Shown here in pieces: positions 35,010 through 41,953 of a DNA stretch of 64,000 nt; the first letter of the stretch is position 1, and the number at the start of each line of letters is the position of its first letter. Position numbers and translations under genes: made by a program. Under the pieces are notes generated by a model. That model was not told where the DNA came from. It worked only from the letters and a program-made list of their open reading frames with translations, and searched no databases. The DNA is from an uncultured Eggerthellaceae bacterium (GTDB lineage Bacteria; Actinomycetota; Coriobacteriia; Coriobacteriales; Eggerthellaceae). The stretch covers positions 14,310 through 78,309 of the forward strand of contig CAKUFS010000009.1 of the NCBI GenBank assembly GCA_934648845.1, written 5' to 3'.

Positions 35010-36689
35010 ATGGCAGAGTTTATTTACCAGATGTACAAGGCGCGCAAAGCCCATGGTCAGAAAGTGATTCTGGACGATGTGACGCTGAGTTTCTACCCCG
35101 GCGCGAAGATTGGCGTTGTGGGCCCGAACGGCATGGGCAAGTCCACGCTGCTCAAGATTATGGCCGGTCTGGAAGAAGTATCGAACGGCGAGGCACATCT
35201 GACCCCGGGCTATTCCGTGGGCATTTTGCTGCAGGAGCCACCGCTGGAAGAGGACAAGACCGTCATTGAGAACGTGCGCCTGGCATTCGGCGATATCCTG
35301 GCGAAAGTCGAGCGCTTCAACCAGATTGGCGCCGAAATGGGTGAACCCGATGCCGACTTTGATGCGCTCATGGAGGAGATGGGCAAGCTGCAAGACGCCA
35401 TCGATGCCGCAAACGGCTGGGACTTGGACAGCCAGCTCACCCAGGCCATGGACGCGCTGCAGTGCCCCGACCCTGACATGCCGGTAAACGTGCTTTCGGG
35501 CGGCGAGCGTCGTCGCGTGGCGCTGTGCCGTTTGCTGCTGGAAGCCCCCGACCTGCTGCTTTTGGACGAACCCACGAACCACCTGGACGCTGAATCCATT
35601 CTGTGGCTGGAAAAGTTCCTGCACGATTACCAAGGCGCCGTGTTGGCTGTTACGCACGACCGCTACTTCCTGGACAACGTTGCCGAGTGGATCTGCGAAG
35701 TTGACCGCGGCCATCTGTACCCCTACAAGGGCAATTACTCCACGTACCTGGAAACAAAGGCCGCCCGCATGGAGGCGCAAGGCCAGCAAGAGGCAAAGCT
35801 TGCAAAGCGTATGCGCTCCGAACTGGAATGGGTGCGCTCAACCCCCAGCGCGCGCCACGCAAAGAGCAAGGCGCGTTTGGAGGCATATGAGCGCATGGCA
35901 ACCGAGGCCGAAAACTTCAAGAGCGTTGACTTCACCGACATCCACATTCCCGTTGGTCCGCGCTTAGGCAACAAGGTGCTTGAGACGAACCACTTGCACA
36001 AGGCATTCGGCGATCGCGTGCTCATCGACGATCTGAGCTTCAGCCTGCCGCGCAATGGCATTGTGGGCGTGATTGGCCCGAACGGCGTGGGCAAAACCAC
36101 GCTGTTCAAGACCATTGTGGGGCTTGAACCGCTTACCAGCGGCACGCTGGAAATTGGCGAGACCGTGCAACTGTCTTACGTGGATCAGAACCGCGCGGGC
36201 ATTGACAACAACAAATCCGTGTGGGAGGTCGTGTCCGACGGCAACGACTACATTACCGTGGGCAAGCAGGAAATTCCGTCGCGTGCGTATGTGAGCGCGT
36301 TCGGCTTCAAGGGACCAGACCAGCAGAAACCCGCAGGCGTGCTGTCTGGCGGCGAACGCAACCGCCTGAACCTGGCGCTTACCCTGAAGCAGGGCGGCAA
36401 CTTGCTGCTTTTGGACGAACCCACCAACGACCTAGACACCGAAACGCTTGAAAGCCTGGAAGAAGCGCTGCTGGCGTTCCCCGGCTGCAGCGTGATTGTG
36501 AGCCACGACCGCTGGTTCTTGGACCGCGTGGCAACGCACATTCTGGCCTGGGAAGGCACCGAGGAAAACCCCGGCAACTGGTTCTGGTTCGAGGGTAACT
36601 TCGCCGACTACCAGAAGAACCGCGAAGAGCGCCTGGGACCCGAGGCCACAAAACTGCGCGTGATGCATCGCAAGCTGACGCGCGATTAG
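35010..36689 (+). CDS. ettA: Energy-dependent translational throttle protein EttA (ABC-F ATPase)
   Basis: With the start at 35010 (AAAGGAG six bases ahead, MAEFIYQMYKARK) the protein has 559 residues, the usual length of EttA. An in-frame upstream ATG at 34968 has no ribosome site. Two ABC domains: GPNGMGKST / LSGGERRRVALCR / LLLDEPTNHLDA and GPNGVGKTT / LSGGERNRLNLAL / LLLDEPTNDLDT. Between them is the P-site tRNA-interacting linker (about 240-315), and the EttA-specific arm insertion in the first domain is present (about 90-140). EttA binds the ribosomal E site and gates the first elongation step according to ATP/ADP ratio. PAP2 follows after 63 bp. Confidence 0.95.
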   Translation: MAEFIYQMYKARKAHGQKVILDDVTLSFYPGAKIGVVGPNGMGKSTLLKIMAGLEEVSNGEAHLTPGYSVGILLQEPPLEEDKTVIENVRLAFGDILAKVERFNQIGAEMGEPDADFDALMEEMGKLQDAIDAANGWDLDSQLTQAMDALQCPDPDMPVNVLSGGERRRVALCRLLLEAPDLLLLDEPTNHLDAESILWLEKFLHDYQGAVLAVTHDRYFLDNVAEWICEVDRGHLYPYKGNYSTYLETKAARMEAQGQQEAKLAKRMRSELEWVRSTPSARHAKSKARLEAYERMATEAENFKSVDFTDIHIPVGPRLGNKVLETNHLHKAFGDRVLIDDLSFSLPRNGIVGVIGPNGVGKTTLFKTIVGLEPLTSGTLEIGETVQLSYVDQNRAGIDNNKSVWEVVSDGNDYITVGKQEIPSRAYVSAFGFKGPDQQKPAGVLSGGERNRLNLALTLKQGGNLLLLDEPTNDLDTETLESLEEALLAFPGCSVIVSHDRWFLDRVATHILAWEGTEENPGNWFWFEGNFADYQKNREERLGPEATKLRVMHRKLTRD

Positions 36690-36752
36690 TGCGAGCACTT
36701 CAAGCACGCCGAGCCGCCAACGCCGCACGCTAACGAAACGTATGAAACGCGC

Positions 36753-37244
36753 ATGAACGCCGAACAATACAAAGCACTGACGAAGCCGCTTCGGGATAAC
36801 CCGAAAGCGGCTTCGCTTGTTAGGGTCGTGAACAAAGGCATCACCACCATTTACTACGTGGCATACCCGTTGTTGGTGGCATTTCTTGCTACGACTCAAA
36901 ACTCGCTTGCTTGGAAGGCCGTGGTGTTTCCCGCTGTAGGATTTGTGCTGGTCACCGCGTTGAGGCGCATCATCAACAGGCCACGCCCTTACGAGGCGTT
37001 CGGCTGCCCCTCGGTTATTCCGAAAGACACAAAAGGGAAATCGTTTCCCAGCAGGCACACATATTCCGCGTTCGCCATTGCCCTAACGTTTTGCGCCTGG
37101 TGCGCACCTGCGGGGGTCATCATGGTGCTGCTGAGCTGCTGCATGGCAGCGGTGCGCGTGATAGGCGGCGTGCACTACCCCAGCGACGTTGCCGCCGGCG
37201 CAGTGCTCGGCATCGCATTTGGCGCACTTGAGATTTTGTTGTAA
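36753..37244 (+). CDS. PAP2-family membrane phosphatase
   Basis: A 163-residue membrane protein of the phosphatidic-acid phosphatase type 2 superfamily. The three catalytic motifs are present: LRRIINRPRP (KxxxxxxRP-like, with Arg in place of the Lys), FPSRHTYSAF (PSRH) and VRVIGGVHYPSDV (SRxxxxxHxxxD-like, with Val for Ser). About four to five helices. Likely substrates are undecaprenyl diphosphate or a lipid phosphate. No strong ribosome site is seen, so translation may depend on ettA upstream. A 14-bp hairpin lies inside codons 11-21. Confidence 0.85.
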   Translation: MNAEQYKALTKPLRDNPKAASLVRVVNKGITTIYYVAYPLLVAFLATTQNSLAWKAVVFPAVGFVLVTALRRIINRPRPYEAFGCPSVIPKDTKGKSFPSRHTYSAFAIALTFCAWCAPAGVIMVLLSCCMAAVRVIGGVHYPSDVAAGAVLGIAFGALEILL

Positions 37245-37350
37245 GGATCGCCGGTGCTACCCTTGTCGCCCGACCTCCAGACAAAGTCCACCCAGCCAGC
37301 GACTGCCTTCGTAATCCCCGCCTCTCCTAAAAGCTCGTGCCGCGGTCATC

Positions 37351-37557
37351 TTGTCGAAAATCGAGTGCGAATGTGCAAAATATTCCTGTTCGGGGTAGGT
37401 AAGAGAGGCTCAGATTCTCATTCTCCCGACATTTGCAATTCACGACCTGGGCTTTTACGAGCAGACCCCAGCTCAAACAGTGTCGTTCGGAGTTGCGAAC
37501 ACTCCCAAGGTACCCCGAACAGGAATATTTTGCACATTGAGACGAAAAATCCGACAA
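37351..37557. repeat. Palindromic intergenic element type D, copy 2
   Basis: Arms TGTGCAAAATATTCCTGTTC and GAACAGGAATATTTTGCACA are perfect complements; edges TTGTCGA and CCGACAA; central CACGACCTGGGCTTTT as in copy 1. Confidence 0.75.
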
Positions 37558-37667
37558 CTTGCCGCCTGAGAAACCGAAAGTCCGCCTCGTATCCGCGAAA
37601 CTTTCTGACATAACCTCCCAGGAGCCCAAAGCTCAAGCCGAAGCCCCAATATGCCGAAGCAGCGCAT

Positions 37668-37699
37668 AAAAAATCCGAGGCGCACATAGCACCTCGGAT
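37668..37699 (-). terminator. Rho-independent terminator of lysS
   Basis: On the minus strand ATCCGAGG and CCTCGGAT form a stem followed by TTTTTT, about 50 nt past the lysS stop codon. Confidence 0.85.
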
Positions 37700-37712
37700 C
37701 TGAATGCTCGAT

Positions 37713-37743
37713 TGTTGACAAAAGGTGGGGTAATTTGTCAACA
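37713..37743 (-). repeat. 31-bp dyad (type E) after the lysS stop codon
   Basis: The exact reverse complement of 28303-28333, starting four bases past the lysS stop. Relative to the gene it has the same orientation as the copy after the NSS transporter. Confidence 0.75.
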
Positions 37744-37747
37744 ACGA

Positions 37748-39739
37748 TTAGTACAGCTTTGCACCGGCGGGAATAGCGTCGCTCACCATGAGCAGGTTCA
37801 AGCGCTCTTCACCTTCCTCTGCGTGAACAGCGGAAATAAGCATGCCACACGAATCGATACCCATCATCTTGCGCGGCGGCAAGTTCGTGATAGCAATGAG
37901 CGTCTTGCCCACCAGCTGCTCGGGCTCGTAATAAGTATGGATGCCCGAAAGAATTACGCGGTCTTGGTCCGTGCCGTCGTTCAGCACGAACTTCAGCAGC
38001 TTCTTGCTCTTCGGCACTGCCTCGCACGCCTTGACCTTCACGGCGCGAAAGTCGGACTTGCTGAACGTCTCGAAGTCAACGAAGTCCTGGAACAAGTCCT
38101 CGATCTCCACCTTGGAGAAGTCGATGGCCGCAGCGGCAGCGGCAGGCACAGCGGCAGCAGCAGGCGCATCGGCAACGACAGCCGCACCATCAGCAGCAGC
38201 ACCTTCGCCAGCGCAAACGTCGGCCTTAGGCGCACCAGCCGGGGTTTCCTCGCGCATGTGCGGGAACAGCAACACGTCGCGGATGGTAGCACTATCGGTC
38301 AGCAGCATAACCAAGCGGTCAATGCCAATGCCCACGCCGCCCGCAGGAGGCATGCCGTATTCCAGCGCGCGGATGTAGTCGGCGTCGTAACCCATGGCCT
38401 CGTCGTCGCCCATGCCCTTTGCCTCAACCTGCGCGCGGAAGCGTTCGGCCTGGTCAACCGGGTCATTCAGCTCGGTAAATGCGTTAGCGTACTCGTGACC
38501 GCAAATGAACAACTCGAAACGCTGCGTGAAATTCGGGTCCTTCGGGTCCTTCTTTGCCAAGGGGCTGATCTCCAGTGGATGCTCGGTCACGAACGTCGGC
38601 TGAATGAGCTTTTCCTCGGCAACGGCTTCGAAAATCTCGGAGATGAGCTTGCCCTTGCCCCACGCGGTATCGGCATGGCCGCCGTTGCGCTCAAGGATGT
38701 CCGCCAGCTCTTTATGCGTGCGCGCAAAGGAAACTTCCTCGCCCGCGCCTTCGCTTGCCAGCTCGGACATAGTTGCCACGCGCCAATCGCCGCCCAGCTC
38801 AATGGTGTTGCCCTGGTACTCAACGGTCATGGTGCCGCACGCCGCCTGCGCAGCGGCCTGAATGGCGCCCTGCGTAAGCTTCATCATACCGGAAAGGTCG
38901 GTGAATGCCTGATAGGCCTCCATCGTGGTGAACTCGGGGTTGTGGAAGGGGTCCATGCCCTCGTTGCGGAACTGGCGTCCAATCTCGTACACGCGCTCAA
39001 AGCCGCCCACCAGCAGGCGCTTCAGCGGCAGCTCGGTGGCAATGCGCAGGAAGTAATCGCGGTCAAGCGCGTTGAAGTGCGTCACAAAGGGTTTGGCGTT
39101 CGCGCCGCCCATAATGGAATGCAGAAACGGCGTTTCCACCTCAAAGAAGTCCTGGCCGTCCATGTAGCGACGGATTGCGGAAACAATCTGGCTACGCTTG
39201 ACAAACGTGCCCTTGACCTCGGGGTTTGCAATAAGGTCAACGTAGCGCTGACGATAACGCAGCTCTTTGTCGGCCAAGCCGTGGAACTTTTCCGGCAACG
39301 GGCGCAAGCTCTTCGACAACAGCTCAAAGCTGTGCGCAGCAACGGAAAGCTGACCGCGCTTCGTGCGCATCATGGTGCCGTGCACGCCAATCCAGTCGCC
39401 CACGTCCAGGTCCTTTGCGCGCTTGTACAGATCCTCGCCCAAGTTGTTGATCTGGAAGAACAGCTGAATGTCACCCGTGGTGTCGCGCAGGCCGAAGAAC
39501 GCGCACTTGCCCTGCACGCGCTTGGACATAACGCGGCCGGCAACGGCAACGGCATCTTCCGTGGATTCGCCATCGGCAAGATTGGCGTAAGCCGCATCCA
39601 GGTCGGTTACATGATGGGTGTAGTCGAAAGCGTGACCGTAAGGGTCCTCGCCCGCCGCAATCAGCGCAGCACGCTTAGCCTTGCGAACCTCAATGGGATC
39701 GTCTTCAACCATCTGCTGCTTTGCGTTGTTCTCGCTCAT
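37748..39739 (-). CDS. lysS: Lysyl-tRNA synthetase (class II) with C-terminal tRNA-binding domain
   Basis: A 663-residue enzyme that charges tRNA-Lys with lysine in the cytoplasm. Residues 1-500 are a standard bacterial class II LysRS: an OB-fold anticodon domain (about 60-165), motif 1 near VKGTFVKRSQIVSAIRRYMD, motif 2 (YEIGRQFRNEGMD...HNPEFTTMEAY), and motif 3 (GVGIGIDRLVMLL). After an Ala-rich linker (about 505-555) comes an extra domain (about 560-663) of the MetG C-terminal/Trbp111 type (FSKSDFRAVKVKACEAVPKS, KMMGIDSCGMLISA). This OB-fold binds tRNA non-specifically and is normally fused to MetRS. AAGGAG precedes ATG. It follows greA on the same strand with 239 bp between. Confidence 0.95.
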   Translation of the reverse strand: MSENNAKQQMVEDDPIEVRKAKRAALIAAGEDPYGHAFDYTHHVTDLDAAYANLADGESTEDAVAVAGRVMSKRVQGKCAFFGLRDTTGDIQLFFQINNLGEDLYKRAKDLDVGDWIGVHGTMMRTKRGQLSVAAHSFELLSKSLRPLPEKFHGLADKELRYRQRYVDLIANPEVKGTFVKRSQIVSAIRRYMDGQDFFEVETPFLHSIMGGANAKPFVTHFNALDRDYFLRIATELPLKRLLVGGFERVYEIGRQFRNEGMDPFHNPEFTTMEAYQAFTDLSGMMKLTQGAIQAAAQAACGTMTVEYQGNTIELGGDWRVATMSELASEGAGEEVSFARTHKELADILERNGGHADTAWGKGKLISEIFEAVAEEKLIQPTFVTEHPLEISPLAKKDPKDPNFTQRFELFICGHEYANAFTELNDPVDQAERFRAQVEAKGMGDDEAMGYDADYIRALEYGMPPAGGVGIGIDRLVMLLTDSATIRDVLLFPHMREETPAGAPKADVCAGEGAAADGAAVVADAPAAAAVPAAAAAAIDFSKVEIEDLFQDFVDFETFSKSDFRAVKVKACEAVPKSKKLLKFVLNDGTDQDRVILSGIHTYYEPEQLVGKTLIAITNLPPRKMMGIDSCGMLISAVHAEEGEERLNLLMVSDAIPAGAKLY

Positions 39740-39978
39740 AGAAATTCTCCTTCAGGGAAATGCCGGCAAAGACCAGGCCCGTTTCGGGTTCGGTTCCGCG
39801 TTCGGTTCCGCGCTCGAACTCGCGCGCCGCAAACCTCAATCGCAACCTTGCCCGCTTTGCACGGCATGCACGCCCGCTTCGCTGCATCCATTCAACACAA
39901 CGCCAGCGCAGCGCATATAATTGCAGCGCACCCCTTTCGCGTAAAAGTAGCGAAGGAAGGCGCGCTGCCCGTTAATGA

Positions 39979-40446
39979 TTAGCGTTCGATTTTCTTGATG
40001 ACAATCGTCAGCGGACGACCAGTCGGGCCAACAGCCTGAATCTCGTCACCCTTCTTGTGTCCCAAAATAGCAGCACCAACAGCTGATTCGTTGGAAATCT
40101 TGCCACCCTTCACGTTGCTTTCAGCCGCGCCTACAATGGTGAACACGCGCTCAACGCCATTAAGGTCCAGCGTTACCGTGCTGCCAATGTTGATTTTCGT
40201 GGAGCGCTTGTTGGCGCTCACCACCACGGCATCTGCCAAAATGCGGTTAATCTGCGCAATGCGCGCCTCAACCTGAGCCTGCTCGTTCTTCGCGTCATCG
40301 TATTCGGAGTTTTCAGAGATATCGCCGAACTCGCGGGCAACCTTAATGCGCTCGCCAATCTCGGCGCGCTTTTCAGTTTCCAGGTAATGCAGCTCTGCTT
40401 CAAGCTGATCTTTGCCTTCTTGGGTAATCAAGTTGCCTTCAGCCAT
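39979..40446 (-). CDS. greA: Transcription elongation factor GreA
   Basis: From the ATG at 40446 the protein has 155 residues, the normal GreA size. GreA enters the RNA-polymerase secondary channel and stimulates cleavage of backtracked RNA. The N-terminal coiled coil carries the catalytic acidic tip (AREFGDISENSEYDDAKNEQ), and the C-terminal FKBP-like domain has IGSTVTLDLNG, NESAVGAAILGHKKGDEI and IVIKKIER. An in-frame ATG 14 codons upstream (40488) is possible but adds a non-homologous stretch; neither start has a strong ribosome site. lysS lies downstream on the same strand, a pairing also known in other Actinobacteria. Confidence 0.92.
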   Translation of the reverse strand: MAEGNLITQEGKDQLEAELHYLETEKRAEIGERIKVAREFGDISENSEYDDAKNEQAQVEARIAQINRILADAVVVSANKRSTKINIGSTVTLDLNGVERVFTIVGAAESNVKGGKISNESAVGAAILGHKKGDEIQAVGPTGRPLTIVIKKIER

Positions 40447-40659
40447 TTTTCCGCCAATCTGTGGATCGTCCTCATTATTATTTTTCAAAATCCGAAACCC
40501 GCCAGCTCATCCGTTTACTGCGGGCTTCTCTGTAGCCTTGCTATGTTATCACATTCGCGCTCTGGTTGAATAAAAGAAGCGGCAGGAGAAGATATCTTTT
40601 CACATTTTTCTCGCACTAATCGAAACAATGTGCTATCATGCTTAAGCTGTCTTTTACAG

Positions 40660-40736
40660 CGGGTTGTGGCTCAGCTTGGTAGAGCGCTGCGTTCGGGACG
40701 CAGAGGTCGCAGGTTCAAATCCTGTCAACCCGACCA
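40660..40736 (+). tRNA. tRNA-Pro, anticodon CGG
   Basis: A 77-nt cloverleaf including encoded CCA. The acceptor arm CGGGTTG pairs with CAACCCG, the anticodon arm CTGCG/CGCAG encloses TTCGGGA (anticodon CGG at 40694-40696), and the T arm carries GGTTCAAATCC. A TATCAT box at 40634-40639 may be its -10. Confidence 0.95.
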
Positions 40737-40747
40737 TTTTGATTACG

Positions 40748-40773
40748 AAAGTCGCTTGAAAAAGCGACTTTTT
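40748..40773 (+). terminator. Rho-independent terminator of the tRNA-Pro gene
   Basis: AAAGTCGCTT and AAGCGACTTT form a perfect 10-bp stem with a four-base loop, followed by TT, 12 nt after the tRNA. Confidence 0.75.
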
Positions 40774-40801
40774 GTTTATTACCGAACACGAAAGACGCCT
40801 T

Positions 40802-41770
40802 ATGAAACTATCCATGATAGTGCCTGCATACAACGAAGAGGACAACGTGCGCCCCTTCTACGATGAAGCCGTGCGTGTTTTCGGTGAAACGAACCTAACT
40901 TGCGAAATCATCTTCATCGACGATGGCAGCAAGGATAAAACATACGATGAGCTGCGCAAACTTGTTGATGCTGCCCGCAATGAACAACGAATTTCGGTCT
41001 GCGCCGTATCGTTTTCTCGCAATTTCGGAAAAGAAGCGGCACTGTTCGCGGGCCTCAAGCACGCACAAGGCGACTTGATTGCGTTCATTGACGCCGACCT
41101 GCAACAAGAACCTGCAACGCTGCTTGAAATGGTGCGCATCCTAGAAAGCGACGATGACCTTGATTGCGTGGCGGCATGTCAAGTGAACCGGAAAAGGGGT
41201 CTTACTGCTTCGCTTTCTCACAAATTCTATAAAGTTCTTGCTTCGTCTTCCAACATGGAAGTAATCCAAGATGCCAGCGATTTTCGCGTGTTCCGCCGCT
41301 GCGTGGCAGAGGCGCTTTTATCCATGGGCGATTATCAGCGCTTTTCGAAAGGCCTGTTCTCGTGGGTGGGCTTCAAAACGTACGCCTATCCCTACACGCC
41401 CAGCAAACGCCATGCAGGTGAAAGCACGTGGTCGTTTTGGGGGCTTTTGCGCTACGCTTTCAATGGGCTGCTCTCGTTTTCGGTGGCGCCGTTGCGCACC
41501 ATTACCACCTCCGGCGTGTTTGTTTCGGCGGCGGCGTTCATCTACTTGATTATCGTGATTGTGCAACGTCTTGCATTTGGCGTTGATATCCCTGGCTACG
41601 CCACCATTGTGGCGCTGATCCTGCTTTTGGGCGGCGTGCAGCTTTTAGCCCTGGGGTTCATTGGCGAATACCTTTCCCGTGCCTACATCGAGGGCAAAAA
41701 CCGCCCCATCTACATTGAACGCCGTTGCCTGAACAGCGAAAACGCCGAAGATAAGCCGAGCGAAGGATAG
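40802..41770 (+). CDS. GT2 polyprenyl-phosphate glycosyltransferase (GtrB/DPM1-like)
   Basis: A 322-residue membrane-bound glycosyltransferase. The N-terminal GT-A domain (1-215) shows SMIVPAYNEEDNV, the nucleotide-sugar Asp residues in FIDDGSKD and FIDADLQQEP, and DFRVFRR; two C-terminal helices follow (about 230-255 and 265-300). Relatives transfer a sugar from UDP- or GDP-sugar to undecaprenyl phosphate for modification of wall polymers or glycoproteins. Its C-terminal neighbour on the opposite strand, a YfhO-like GT-C protein, is a possible user of such a lipid-linked sugar. The ATG at 40802 fits the family start; the ribosome site is weak and an upstream TTG lies inside the tRNA terminator. 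Confidence 0.88.
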   Translation: MKLSMIVPAYNEEDNVRPFYDEAVRVFGETNLTCEIIFIDDGSKDKTYDELRKLVDAARNEQRISVCAVSFSRNFGKEAALFAGLKHAQGDLIAFIDADLQQEPATLLEMVRILESDDDLDCVAACQVNRKRGLTASLSHKFYKVLASSSNMEVIQDASDFRVFRRCVAEALLSMGDYQRFSKGLFSWVGFKTYAYPYTPSKRHAGESTWSFWGLLRYAFNGLLSFSVAPLRTITTSGVFVSAAAFIYLIIVIVQRLAFGVDIPGYATIVALILLLGGVQLLALGFIGEYLSRAYIEGKNRPIYIERRCLNSENAEDKPSEG

Positions 41771-41804
41771 CGTGCGGAGCAACGCACGCGCAACCAAAAA
41801 GCAG

Positions 41805-41852
41805 CTAGCAGCGCTGCCGCCGGCAGAGGCGATGCGTAACAATCGCAGCAAC
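41805..41852 (-). pseudogene. Relic of the 3' end of the YfhO-like gene
   Basis: Sixteen codons in minus-strand frame read VAAIVTHRLCRRQRC and stop, versus VAAIVSHHLRRRQRC and stop at the true end of the YfhO-like gene (45088). The DNA matches with only a handful of differences. The bases below both stop codons also look alike (GCACGC(G/A)C..C). Confidence 0.7.
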
Positions 41853-41853
41853 A

Positions 41854-41891
41854 AAAAACTCGGGGGATGAGCCACTTCAGCCCATCCCCCG
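41854..41891 (-). terminator. Rho-independent terminator of the subtilisin gene
   Basis: On the minus strand CGGGGGATG and CATCCCCCG enclose a 13-base loop and are followed by AG and TTTTTT, 63 nt past the stop codon. Confidence 0.85.
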
Positions 41892-41953
41892 ATTGTCGTA
41901 CCGCCAAGAATCCAACGCGCTCAAGCTAGAATACCGCAACGCGGTACCAGCAG

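Larger units (their letters stand above)
37245..37747. other. 503-bp convergent gap between PAP2 and lysS
   Basis: It contains the second type D element, the lysS terminator and a type E dyad next to the lysS stop. Nothing else is recognised. Confidence 0.6.

Noticed and set aside
10025..37557. CRISPR array as an explanation of the scattered repeats
   Set aside because: Copies are kilobases apart, 207-287 bp long and without regular spacers; no cas gene is present.
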